From positions 1 to 15,564 of the forward strand of contig CAZTCJ010000085.1 of NCBI GenBank assembly GCA_964612085.1: a stretch of 15,564 nt of DNA, written 5' to 3'. The notes below the pieces were generated by a model. That model was not told where the DNA came from and did no database searches. It saw only the letters and a program-made list of their open reading frames with translations. Position numbers and translations under genes: made by a program. Below, piece by piece: positions 1 through 8,874 of the stretch. Positions within the stretch are counted from its first letter, which is position 1, and each line of letters begins with the position of its first letter. This DNA is from CAZTCJ01 sp964612085 (GTDB lineage Bacteria > Pseudomonadota > Alphaproteobacteria > JAJFIK01).

Positions 1-422
1 GGCCGGGCGGCGGGACCGCTCTGCTCTACGCCACGAAAGTGCTCGAGTCGCTGGAAGGCGAGAACGAAGACCAGCAGGCGGGCATCAATATCGTCCGCCG
101 TGCGATCCAGGCGCCGGTTCGTCTGATCGCGGAAAATGCCGGTGTCGAAGGCTCCATCGTGGTCGGCAAGCTTCTGGAGCAGAAGTCGAAGACCTTCGGT
201 TTCGACGCTCAGAGTGAAGAATATGTCGATCTGGTGGATGCCGGCATCATCGACCCGACCAAGGTCGTGCGCACCGCGCTGCAAGACGCCTCCTCCGTCT
301 CCGCGCTGCTGATCACCACCGAAGCCATGGTGGCGGAAGCGCCGAAGAAAGACGAGCCGGCTCCGGCGATGCCGGGCGGCGGCATGGGCGGCATGGGCGG
401 TATGGGCGGCATGGACTTCTAA
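1..422 (+). CDS. groEL: Chaperonin GroEL, 3' end (partial)
   Basis: This is the C-terminal 139 residues of the 60-kDa chaperonin, which forms the double-ring ATP-driven folding chamber in the cytoplasm with GroES. The reading frame is already open at base 3 and the 5' part lies outside the window, so no start is visible. The segment corresponds to the C-terminal half of the equatorial domain. Family landmarks are the stretch around GINIVRRAIQAPVRLIAENAG, the VDAGIIDPTKVVRTALQDA stretch and the flexible tail PGGGMGGMGGMGGMDF. GGM tails of this sort are typical of the housekeeping GroEL and project into the folding cavity. The sequence is intact to its TAA stop and is followed directly by a strong terminator, so groEL is the last gene of its transcript. 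Identification is essentially certain. Confidence 0.97.
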   Translation, partial: PGGGTALLYATKVLESLEGENEDQQAGINIVRRAIQAPVRLIAENAGVEGSIVVGKLLEQKSKTFGFDAQSEEYVDLVDAGIIDPTKVVRTALQDASSVSALLITTEAMVAEAPKKDEPAPAMPGGGMGGMGGMGGMDF

Positions 423-451
423 GTCCGGCGCTCACGCTCTGACAAAAAAGA

Positions 452-485
452 AGCCCCGTGGGGATCGTCCCCGCGGGGCTTTTTT
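452..485. terminator. Rho-independent terminator of groEL, probably bidirectional
   Basis: Two 13-nt arms, AGCCCCGTGGGGA and TCCCCGCGGGGCT (452-464 and 468-480), pair fully with a single T-G wobble around the loop TCG. TTTTT follows at 481-485. An A-rich run at 443-449 precedes the hairpin and would serve as the U-tract on the other strand. The same structure could therefore also end the minus-strand MarR gene, whose stop lies at 491. The site is read directly from the sequence; bidirectional use is inferred. Confidence 0.93.
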
Positions 486-490
486 GCGCC

Positions 491-1000
491 TCAGGGCGAT
501 GGCGAATGATCCTCTTCCAGCGCCCGGGTCAGCGCACTATTGATATCCACACGGATGGTCTGCCAGCGCTCCTCGCCGAACAGCTCCAGCACGCGGGCCT
601 GAGCCCTCTTCCAGCAGGGCACGGCCTCCCTGAACCGGCGCGCGCCTTCGTCCGTCAGACGCGCCAGGCGCTCCCGCCGGTCGATACCGGATGTGATCTC
701 AAGCAGCCCCTCGCGTTCCAGCGGCCGCAAATTCCGGGTCAGCGTTGTGCGGTCCATCACCAGATCGCGCGCCAGATCGGAAATGCGCCGCGCGTCGCGA
801 TGACCATAAAGCGCCGCCATGAGCGAAAACTGGGTAATCCGGATGCCGCTCGGCGCCAGCGCCGCGTCGTAGATCTGGGTGATGGCGCGGGCCGCCTTAC
901 GGAAGGAAAAGCAGATACAGCCCGCCATTTCGCCGGGATGCTGACCCGGCGGAATCGGAATCTTGGGATGCTCGATGCTGTCTGGGTCTTTTGTGGCCAT
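491..1000 (-). CDS. MarR-family winged-helix transcriptional regulator
   Basis: A protein of 169 residues, the usual size for MarR dimers, which generally repress nearby genes and release DNA on binding small, often phenolic ligands or on thiol oxidation. The winged helix-turn-helix is plain in the middle: ITQFSLMAAL, then RISDLARDLVMDRTTLTRNL (recognition helix) and the wing DRRERLARLTDEG. The N-terminal helix carries a Cys-x-Cys pair (C28, C30) within GCICFSFRKAARAITQIYD, as in a recurring MarR subgroup. The frame is open further upstream to 1078, but the ATG at 1000 gives the family's normal length and keeps the intergenic region free; neither start has a clear ribosome site. The gene diverges from the beta-lactamase-like/PLP enzyme pair across a shared control region, so it is a good candidate for their regulator and its own. 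The ligand is unknown. Confidence 0.88.
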   Translation of the reverse strand: MATKDPDSIEHPKIPIPPGQHPGEMAGCICFSFRKAARAITQIYDAALAPSGIRITQFSLMAALYGHRDARRISDLARDLVMDRTTLTRNLRPLEREGLLEITSGIDRRERLARLTDEGARRFREAVPCWKRAQARVLELFGEERWQTIRVDINSALTRALEEDHSPSP

Positions 1001-1059
1001 TGATGCCGTCTTGTTGTCTGCCCCACCCGCCAGACCGTATATGTACCATGAAACGGGCG

Positions 1060-1074
1060 TGTGGTTTGAACACA
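1060..1074. promoter_or_regulatory. Possible MarR operator (short inverted repeat)
   Basis: Within the divergent region between the MarR gene and the beta-lactamase-like gene, TGTG at 1060-1063 and CACA at 1071-1074 form an imperfect inverted repeat, TGTGGTTTGAACACA. Size and position would suit a MarR dimer acting on both directions. The match is short and could be chance, and no convincing -35/-10 pair was found beside it. Confidence 0.25.
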
Positions 1075-1198
1075 TCACATGGCATGGATCGTGCCTGTAC
1101 TCGCCTTTGAACGATGCCTCTGGAAAGCGCCCGAAGGCGACGGCGCAGCCCTGCGAGAGGCTTCAAAAGACATAGATTTGCCATACCGAACCCCTCCC

Positions 1199-2053
1199 AT
1201 GCGCAGTATGTGGTACAGGAGCGAGCAAGTTGCCCGGAGGGACCAGGTCCCGGCTCCCGGCTGGATCTGCGTGGCCGTTCTGGCGCTGGTTCTGACGGCG
1301 CTCACCGGCCGGGCCCAGGCCGCCCCGGAACTGACCGCCCTGCCCGATCTGCGCCGCCATTTCACGGGCTTCAACGGCTGTCTGGTGCTCCATCAGATCT
1401 CAAGCGCGAAAACCCTGCGCTACAATCCCAATTTCTCGACCCGCCGGCTCTCGCCCAACTCGACCTTCAATGTTCCGAACGCGTTGATCGCGCTTCAACT
1501 GGGCATCGTCCTGGGCCCCGACACGCCCTTGCAATGGGACGGGCGCAAACGCGGCACACGGTCCTGGAACAAGGATCACACCCTGGCGTCCTCGCTGCAT
1601 TACTCCGTGGTCTGGTATCACCAGGAACTGTCCCGCCGGATCGGCCGGGAGCGGATGGATGCAGCCCTTGACCTGCTCGATTACGGCAACCAGGACATCA
1701 CCGGCGGGCTCGACCGGTTCTGGCTGGAAAGCTCCCTGACCGTCAGCGCGGAGGAACAGGTCCGGTTCATGCGCGATCTCATGGCGGAAACCCTGCCCTT
1801 CGTCCGGACCCATCAGAAAACCGTCAAGGACATGATGATCCTGAAGCAGACGACCCGCTTCGTTTTGCACGGCAAGACCGGAACGGGCGGCGACGGGCTC
1901 GGCGGCACGGTGACCGGCTGGTTTATCGGCGCGCTCGACACGAATGACGACCGCTATATTTTCGCCACCAATCTGAAAGGCGCGGGCGCCACGGGCCTGC
2001 GGGCCCGCCGGATCACGGAAGGTGTGCTGGCCGAACTCGGCCTGCTGCAATGA
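1199..2053 (+). CDS. Exported class D (OXA-type) beta-lactamase homologue with Asn in place of the catalytic Lys
   Basis: Class D enzymes are periplasmic serine hydrolases that open beta-lactam rings using a carbamylated lysine in S-T-F-K. Here the landmarks are present in order, numbered from the longest frame that opens at ATG 1079: S128-T-F-N131, the DGxxR...WNxD segment (154-166), S176-V-V178-W179, Y202-G-N204, W215 (the position that holds the carbamate in OXA-10) and K266-T-G268. The lysine position reads Asn (codon AAT, 1469-1471). The fold segment FNGCLVLHQ and the C-terminal half are normal and the gene is uninterrupted. A hydrophobic stretch (ICVAVLALVLTALTG) ending in RAQA is a probable signal peptide, so it acts in the periplasm. 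Starts at 1079, 1199 or 1208 are possible; none has a clear ribosome site, and 1199 was chosen because it leaves the signal peptide near the N-terminus. The stop overlaps the next gene by ATGA. It may be catalytically dead, altered, or a binding protein. Confidence 0.85.
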   Translation: MRSMWYRSEQVARRDQVPAPGWICVAVLALVLTALTGRAQAAPELTALPDLRRHFTGFNGCLVLHQISSAKTLRYNPNFSTRRLSPNSTFNVPNALIALQLGIVLGPDTPLQWDGRKRGTRSWNKDHTLASSLHYSVVWYHQELSRRIGRERMDAALDLLDYGNQDITGGLDRFWLESSLTVSAEEQVRFMRDLMAETLPFVRTHQKTVKDMMILKQTTRFVLHGKTGTGGDGLGGTVTGWFIGALDTNDDRYIFATNLKGAGATGLRARRITEGVLAELGLLQ

Positions 2054-3243
2054 GTGCCGGCGGTCTGCTGCGGGACATGAAACCGCAGTTCGCCCGCTCC
2101 ATCGGGCGGCCCGGCGCGCCCCTTCATTTCGCGGCCCACAGCCATCATCCCTGGCCGGATGTCACGCTCATTGCCCAGAAACAGTGCTGGGAAGACGCCG
2201 CCCGCCTGCTCGACACCAAATGGGACTACATCTTCGGCACCATACGGCCCGCAGCCCAAGGACATGTGGCGCGCGCCCTCAATCTGTCATCGCCGGAGAG
2301 CGTGACGTTCGCGCCCAACACCCATGAGCTTCTGGTCCGGATCCTGTCCTGCCTGCCCCATGACCGGCCCTTGCGGGTGCTGGCCAGCGATGCCGAGTTT
2401 CACAGCTTCCGCCGTCAGATGGCGCGCCTTGAAGAAGAGGGGCTGGCGCATGTGGAACGCGTGCCGGCCCAGCCCTTTGAAACGTTCACGGAACGGTTCA
2501 CGCAACAGGCAACGGCCCAAGGCCATGACCTTGTCTATCTGAGCCAGGTGTTCTTCAATTCCGGTTACGGATTGACCGTCCCGGAGCTGATGGATATCGC
2601 GGGCCGTCTTCGGTCGGCGGAGGCATTCTTCGTCATCGACGGCTATCACAGCTTCCTGGCCGAACCGGTCGATTTCCGCCCCCTGGAGACCCGCGCCTTT
2701 TACATGTCGGGCGGCTACAAATACGCCATGGCGGGAGAGGGCTGCGTGTTTCTCCATGCGCCGCCCGGCTACGGCCCCCGCCCGCGCAATACGGGCTGGT
2801 ACGCGGCCTTCAGTGCCCTGAGCGGCCCCCAGGACGGCACGGTGGGCTATGGGCGAACCGCCGCGCGCTTCGACGGCGCGACCTTCGACCCGTCGGGCCT
2901 CTACCGGTTCAACGCGGTGATGGACTGGCTTGTCCGCGAAAATCTGACGGTCGAGGCCATGAGCGCCCATACACATAGGCTGCAGGCGCAGTTCCTGGAG
3001 CGGATCCGGACCCGGCCGAGCGCGCTTGACGGCGCTACCCTCCTGGTCGACCCGGACAGCGGGCGGTGCGGACGGTTTCTGACCTTCGAGACCCCCGACG
3101 CGGCCGCTCTCTACAAGGCGCTGATGGCTGCGGATGTCATCACCGATTACCGGGAGAACCGGCTCAGGATCGGTTTCGGCATCTATCAAGACCCGGACGA
3201 TGTGAACAAACTCGTCGAGACCCTCACAACTGGCCTTGTCTGA
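2050..3243 (+). CDS. Kynureninase-like PLP-dependent enzyme (aminotransferase class V fold)
   Basis: A 397-residue cytoplasmic fold-type I PLP enzyme. Features that fit the class V/kynureninase group are the probable cofactor-binding segment FAPNTHELL (87-95), an EFHSFRR segment (116-122), SQVFFNSGYG (165-174), the pyridine-binding Asp in D197-G-Y-H200 and the Schiff-base lysine K224 in SGGYKYAMAGEG. GGYKY closely resembles kynureninases, and the C-terminal TDYRENRLRIGFGIYQ (366-381) resembles their TDFRxPxxIR ending. Kynureninases cleave kynurenine to anthranilate and alanine, but no other tryptophan-degradation gene is nearby and the N-terminal FAAHSHHPWPD differs from the usual kynureninase start, so the substrate is not assigned. 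The ATG overlaps the stop of the beta-lactamase-like gene (ATGA), implying translational coupling. The 3' end overlaps the convergent MarC gene by 20 bp. Confidence 0.85.
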   Translation: MSAGGLLRDMKPQFARSIGRPGAPLHFAAHSHHPWPDVTLIAQKQCWEDAARLLDTKWDYIFGTIRPAAQGHVARALNLSSPESVTFAPNTHELLVRILSCLPHDRPLRVLASDAEFHSFRRQMARLEEEGLAHVERVPAQPFETFTERFTQQATAQGHDLVYLSQVFFNSGYGLTVPELMDIAGRLRSAEAFFVIDGYHSFLAEPVDFRPLETRAFYMSGGYKYAMAGEGCVFLHAPPGYGPRPRNTGWYAAFSALSGPQDGTVGYGRTAARFDGATFDPSGLYRFNAVMDWLVRENLTVEAMSAHTHRLQAQFLERIRTRPSALDGATLLVDPDSGRCGRFLTFETPDAAALYKALMAADVITDYRENRLRIGFGIYQDPDDVNKLVETLTTGLV

Positions 3244-3895
3244 GCGCCTCGGCGACGCCGTCGAACACATATTGCACCGAGAGCGCGGTCAGCAGCATCC
3301 CCATGATCCGGGTGATGATGGTGGAGATGGACTCCCCCGCCCGGTCGATGATCCGTACCGACAGGATGAGCAGCGCGAACGACAGCAGCATGACGATCGC
3401 CAAGGCCATCAGCACCGTGGCCTGGGAGGTGAAAGCGCCTTCGTTCTCGCCCATGAGCAGCACAATGGAGGCCATGGCGCCGGGCCCGGCCAGCAGCGGC
3501 AGGGCGAGCGGGAAGACGGAAATATCCTCCGGCCGGGGATCGTCCAGATGGTGCAGCTCGTAATCGGCCATGGCCAGTTCCGCATAGCGGGAGCGCCGCC
3601 GCGTGCGCCGTTCGAACAGCATCTCCAGTCCGATCAGGAAAAGCAGAATGCCTCCGGCGGTGCGGAAAGCGGCCATGGAAATGCCGATCCGTTCCAGCAC
3701 GTCGGCGCCGACAATGGCAAAGCCCCCCAATATGGCGAAGGCGATGAGACAGCCCCGGATCGCCATTTTCAGCCGGTAGCCGAAGGAGGTCCCCGCCGTG
3801 ATCGACGCGAAAATCGGGATCACACCCAGAGGATCGACCACAACGAAAAGCGTCACCACCGCGGTGAGCAGAAAATCCCAACTGAACCCGTCCAT
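3224..3895 (-). CDS. MarC-family (UPF0056) integral membrane protein
   Basis: A 223-residue inner-membrane protein with about six hydrophobic segments. The family shows two related halves. The first contains VVDPLGVIPIF (D21-P22), the typical MarC signature near the N-terminus. The second contains FPLALPLLAGPGAM (128-141), the matching signature after a polar loop rich in Arg and Asp (94-127). The end RIMGMLLTALSVQYVFDGV is also characteristic. MarC was once linked to multiple antibiotic resistance, but the family has no firmly established substrate. The start at 3895 gives a normal N-terminus (MDGFSWDFLL). The gene lies 96 bp downstream of the antiporter gene on the same strand, so co-transcription is possible. 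Its 3' end runs 20 bp into the convergent PLP enzyme gene, with no room for a separate terminator. Confidence 0.93.
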   Translation of the reverse strand: MDGFSWDFLLTAVVTLFVVVDPLGVIPIFASITAGTSFGYRLKMAIRGCLIAFAILGGFAIVGADVLERIGISMAAFRTAGGILLFLIGLEMLFERRTRRRSRYAELAMADYELHHLDDPRPEDISVFPLALPLLAGPGAMASIVLLMGENEGAFTSQATVLMALAIVMLLSFALLILSVRIIDRAGESISTIITRIMGMLLTALSVQYVFDGVAEALRQGQL

Positions 3896-3991
3896 ACCCG
3901 TGCCGCCCTGATCTCATCCGGTCCCGCAAAAGGCGCATGGTGGCCCCGCTTTGCGGTCACGCACAATGGGGCAAATGCAGAGCAATTGGAA

Positions 3992-5278
3992 TCAGGGATC
4001 GGCCTGTTTGGCGGACGAGCCGAAGCGGGTCGGCAATTCTGCCACATGCTTGTTTTCCGCCAACACATGGGCGTCGTGATGGGCGGCGCAACTGCGCCCA
4101 TAGCGGGCCGAGAGCGGTGCTGCGGTAAACCCATGGGCGAGAATGCTCAGGGCGACGGTCATGATGGTGATGAGCGCGATCATCTCGCCCGCGACCACGC
4201 CGGGCTCTTCCAGGACCAACAGCGCGAACAGGATCGAGGCAAGGCCCCTTGGCCCGAACCAGCCCAGGAACAGGACCGTGGGCGTGCGCAACCTCGCGCC
4301 GATCAGGCTGATGGCGACCGGCACCATGCGCATGACCGTGAGCGCCAGCACCGCATAAAGGAAAATCATCGGCGTCGCATGGGCGAAGAGATCGGGCACC
4401 AGCGCCGCGCCGAACACCATGAAGACGAAAAGCGTCAGCAACTGGCCTTCGGCTTCGGCGAATTCGAGCACGAAATTGCACAGATGTTTCGAGGTGTTGC
4501 CCAGCGTCAGCCCGGCCACGAAGGCGGCGATGAAGCCGTTGCCGCCCACCAGTTCGGCCAGCGCGAAGCTGAACAGCGCCAGGGCGAGGGCACACAAGCC
4601 CTGGAACGCTTCGGTCATATTGCCCGAATCCGCCGCCCACTGAATAAGCCGCCCGCCGACGAAACCGACGGCCGCGCCCACCAGCGGGCCCAGCGTGATC
4701 TGAAGCAGACCGAATAGGAGCCAGGGGGTCCCTTCGTCCGTCGCATGCTCCATATTCGCCAGGCACAGGAACAGCACGATGACCGGCAGCGCGATGCCGT
4801 CATTGAGGCCGCTTTCCACATTGAGCGTCTGACGGATGCGCACAGGCACGACCTTGCTGGTCACCACCGACTGGCCCAGCGCCGCATCCGTAGGCGTCAG
4901 GATCGCCGCCAAGAGCGCCGCTTCCCACAGGCCGAATTCGGGAAAGATCGGCAGGGCAAGCAGCGTGCCCGCGACGATTGTCAAGGGCATGCCGATCAGC
5001 AGCATACGGAACGGCAGATCGTGATCCTTGGACAGACGGCGGAAATCGATCCGCGCGGCATCGGTGAAGAGCACCAGCACCAGGGTCAGCTCCGCCAGCA
5101 GATGGACGAGCCCTTCCTCGAAATCCAGATCGATGATGTCGAGCCCCTGCGCGCCGATGATCAGACCGAAGACGGCGAACACCATGGGCGGTGTAATGAT
5201 CATCCGGTCGGCGCGGCCCGAGATGAGCGCATAGCCGATCATGCCCAGGGCGATCACCGCAAAGCCTGCCGTCTCCAT
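3992..5278 (-). CDS. Cation:proton antiporter, CPA1/NhaP-like (Na+/H+ exchanger domain)
   Basis: A 428-residue inner-membrane exchanger with about 12 hydrophobic segments, expected to swap cytoplasmic Na+ (or K+) for external protons in pH and salt homeostasis. Family landmarks are LTPTDAALGQ (127-136, the unwound-helix motif), ESGLNDGIALP (155-165) with the ion-binding Asn-Asp pair N159-D160, the glycine-rich GGNGFIAAFVAGL helix, and GWFGPRGLAS with the conserved Arg R344. The frame extends 12 codons upstream, but the ATG at 5278 is preceded by an excellent ribosome-binding site at 9-nt spacing. After the last membrane helix comes a short soluble tail of about 35 residues with several His, and no recognisable regulatory domain. 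It lies between the NSS symporter and MarC genes on the same strand. Ion specificity cannot be read from the sequence. Confidence 0.92.
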   Translation of the reverse strand: METAGFAVIALGMIGYALISGRADRMIITPPMVFAVFGLIIGAQGLDIIDLDFEEGLVHLLAELTLVLVLFTDAARIDFRRLSKDHDLPFRMLLIGMPLTIVAGTLLALPIFPEFGLWEAALLAAILTPTDAALGQSVVTSKVVPVRIRQTLNVESGLNDGIALPVIVLFLCLANMEHATDEGTPWLLFGLLQITLGPLVGAAVGFVGGRLIQWAADSGNMTEAFQGLCALALALFSFALAELVGGNGFIAAFVAGLTLGNTSKHLCNFVLEFAEAEGQLLTLFVFMVFGAALVPDLFAHATPMIFLYAVLALTVMRMVPVAISLIGARLRTPTVLFLGWFGPRGLASILFALLVLEEPGVVAGEMIALITIMTVALSILAHGFTAAPLSARYGRSCAAHHDAHVLAENKHVAELPTRFGSSAKQADP

Positions 5279-5287
5279 GGGCCCGAT

Positions 5288-5297
5288 CTCCTCCCCC
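5288..5297 (-). promoter_or_regulatory. Ribosome-binding site that sets the antiporter start
   Basis: On the minus strand this reads GGGGGAGGAG, a near-ideal Shine-Dalgarno sequence ending 9 nt before the ATG at 5278. It decides against the earlier in-frame start at 5314. Confidence 0.8.
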
Positions 5298-5391
5298 GTC
5301 TGCCGCGCATACAAGTCGACCGCTCAGACCATGGCCCGAGCGGCCGATCCCGTCCAGTTCTCGACAGGTAAACTGGTGGTTATGGCCAGCG

Positions 5392-6798
5392 TTACTGCTG
5401 GGGCGTCACCAGCGAGGGGAAATTCGCCGCCACCAGCACGCCGATGATCGCCAGCGGGATGATGAAACGCATGAAGGTCTGCCAGACAGCGAAGGTGCCG
5501 CTGGACAGTCCCAGCTCTTCCCGCATCACCTGCTGAGAGGCCACCCATCCCGCGAAGATCGCGACCAAGAGGCCCGAGAACGGCAGCAGAATGTTCGAGG
5601 TCAGCGTATCGAGAATGTCGAAGATGGTCTGACCCACGAACGGCCCGAAATCGAGCGGATGGAAATCAGAGAGCACATTGGTGGACAGAACCGAGCCGAC
5701 ACCGACGATCCAGCACAGGATACCGGCAATGATGGCGCCGCGGGCCCGTGAGATGCCCCGATGCTCCTCGATCCAGGACACGGCCACCTCGAAGAGCGAG
5801 ATCGACGAGGTCAGCGCTGCGAAAAAGGCGAGGACGAAGAACACCGTGCCCACCACCGAGCCGAAAGGCAGCGCGCCGATGGCCGCCGGCATGGTCTGGA
5901 ACAGCAGGCCCGGACCCACATTGGGCTGAAGCTCGGGGATCGCGAAGACCAGCGGGAAAATGGCGAAACCCGCCAACAGGGCGACGAAGGTATCGGCGCC
6001 CGCGACCGTGCGCGAGGCATTGGGGATGCGCACGTCCTTCTGCAGATAAGCGCCATAGGTGATCATGATGGCCGAAGCGACGCCCACGGAAAAGAACGCC
6101 TGGCCGATGGCTTCGACCACCACTTTCGGCGTGATTTTCGCGAAATCGAACGTGAACAGATAATCCACCGTCGCCTGCGGATTACCGACGGATACGGCGT
6201 AAACCACCATGCCCAACAGCATGATGAAGAAGGCCGGCATCAGAATATTGGCGGCCACTTCGATGCCGCCTTTAAGACCGCGCGCCACGATCAGGGACGT
6301 GATGGCCATGAAGAGCGTATGCCAGATCAGCACCCGGGTCGGATCGCCGATCAGCGCACCGAAGATCGTCTGAGCTTCCTCGAAGGTCGTGTTCGCCAGA
6401 TCGCCGGAGGCGAAGATCGGCACATAGGCCATCACCCAGCCGGCGATGACGCTGTAAAAGCTTAGAATCAGGAAACCGGTCAGCATGCCGATCCAGCCGA
6501 CGATCCCCCAGATCCCGCCGGCGCCGGACTCCCGGCCCAGTTCGCGGGTGGCACCCACCGCCGACAGACCCTTGTGGCGGCCGATGGCGTATTCGGTCAT
6601 CAGCACCGGATAGGCGATGGCGGCGACCGCCACCAGATAGACGACCACGAAGGCCGCCCCGCCGTTTTCACCGGCCTGATAGGGAAAGCGCCAGAAATTG
6701 CCGAGACCGACGGCGGAACCGACGGCGGCCATGATGAACGTAAATCGCGACGACCAATGCTCGTGAACGGAACTCGGCTGATGCACGGATGCCCCCAC
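5392..6798 (-). CDS. Neurotransmitter:sodium symporter (NSS/SNF) family transporter
   Basis: A 468-residue LeuT-fold inner-membrane protein that should import an amino acid or related small amine with Na+. TM1 carries the diagnostic AAVGSAVGLGNFWRFPYQAG (24-43), with the unwound GLG and N34 at the position of LeuT N27 in the Na1 site. TM6 carries AFFSVGVASAIMITYG (234-249), whose S-V-G is the expected unwound segment. TM8 carries FFAALTSSISLFE (325-337), where T330 and S331 match the Na2-site residues T354/S355 of LeuT. Helices run almost to the C-terminus, as in other bacterial members, and length is normal. The start used is GTG; a second in-frame GTG at 6786, after a GGGGG run, is an equally plausible start. 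It is upstream of the antiporter gene with a 113-bp gap, so a shared transcript is possible. Substrate is not assignable. Confidence 0.94.
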   Translation of the reverse strand: MGASVHQPSSVHEHWSSRFTFIMAAVGSAVGLGNFWRFPYQAGENGGAAFVVVYLVAVAAIAYPVLMTEYAIGRHKGLSAVGATRELGRESGAGGIWGIVGWIGMLTGFLILSFYSVIAGWVMAYVPIFASGDLANTTFEEAQTIFGALIGDPTRVLIWHTLFMAITSLIVARGLKGGIEVAANILMPAFFIMLLGMVVYAVSVGNPQATVDYLFTFDFAKITPKVVVEAIGQAFFSVGVASAIMITYGAYLQKDVRIPNASRTVAGADTFVALLAGFAIFPLVFAIPELQPNVGPGLLFQTMPAAIGALPFGSVVGTVFFVLAFFAALTSSISLFEVAVSWIEEHRGISRARGAIIAGILCWIVGVGSVLSTNVLSDFHPLDFGPFVGQTIFDILDTLTSNILLPFSGLLVAIFAGWVASQQVMREELGLSSGTFAVWQTFMRFIIPLAIIGVLVAANFPSLVTPQQ

Positions 6799-7026
6799 TT
6801 TGGCTGTTTGAGGCCATCCGCCTCATATCAAACGATCTAAGCGCGCTCGCAAGCGGCTGATCCCCTTCGGCAATCCGGTCCCTTCCGGACGCCCATGACT
6901 GATCACAGTTTATGGCGGGACGCGCCGCGCTTCAATCCGGCGCGAAACCACGCCTGACGGCCTTACCACAACCGCCCGCCGCCGCTTAACCCAGAACTAA
7001 GGGCTCCCCCGCTAAGCTCGACCTTT

Positions 7027-8865
<1,839 letters not shown>

Positions 8866-8874
8866 ACTGTATCG

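Noticed and set aside
368..419. The GGC-ATG repeats at the end of groEL as a possible DNA repeat element
   Set aside because: They encode the normal Gly-Gly-Met tail of GroEL and need no further explanation.
1199..2053. Calling the beta-lactamase-like gene a pseudogene
   Set aside because: The frame is intact, the signal peptide and all other class D motifs are present, and it is translationally coupled to an intact downstream gene. Loss of one catalytic residue alone does not show decay.
3236..4717. A 493-codon plus-strand frame across the MarC and antiporter genes
   Set aside because: Its product is rich in His, Arg, Gln and Gly with no fold pattern, while both minus-strand genes show clear family motifs along the whole stretch.
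5320..5343. CCGCTC/GAGCGG inverted repeat between the symporter and antiporter genes as a terminator
   Set aside because: The stem is 6 bp with a 12-base loop and no T-run on either strand, so it is too weak to call.
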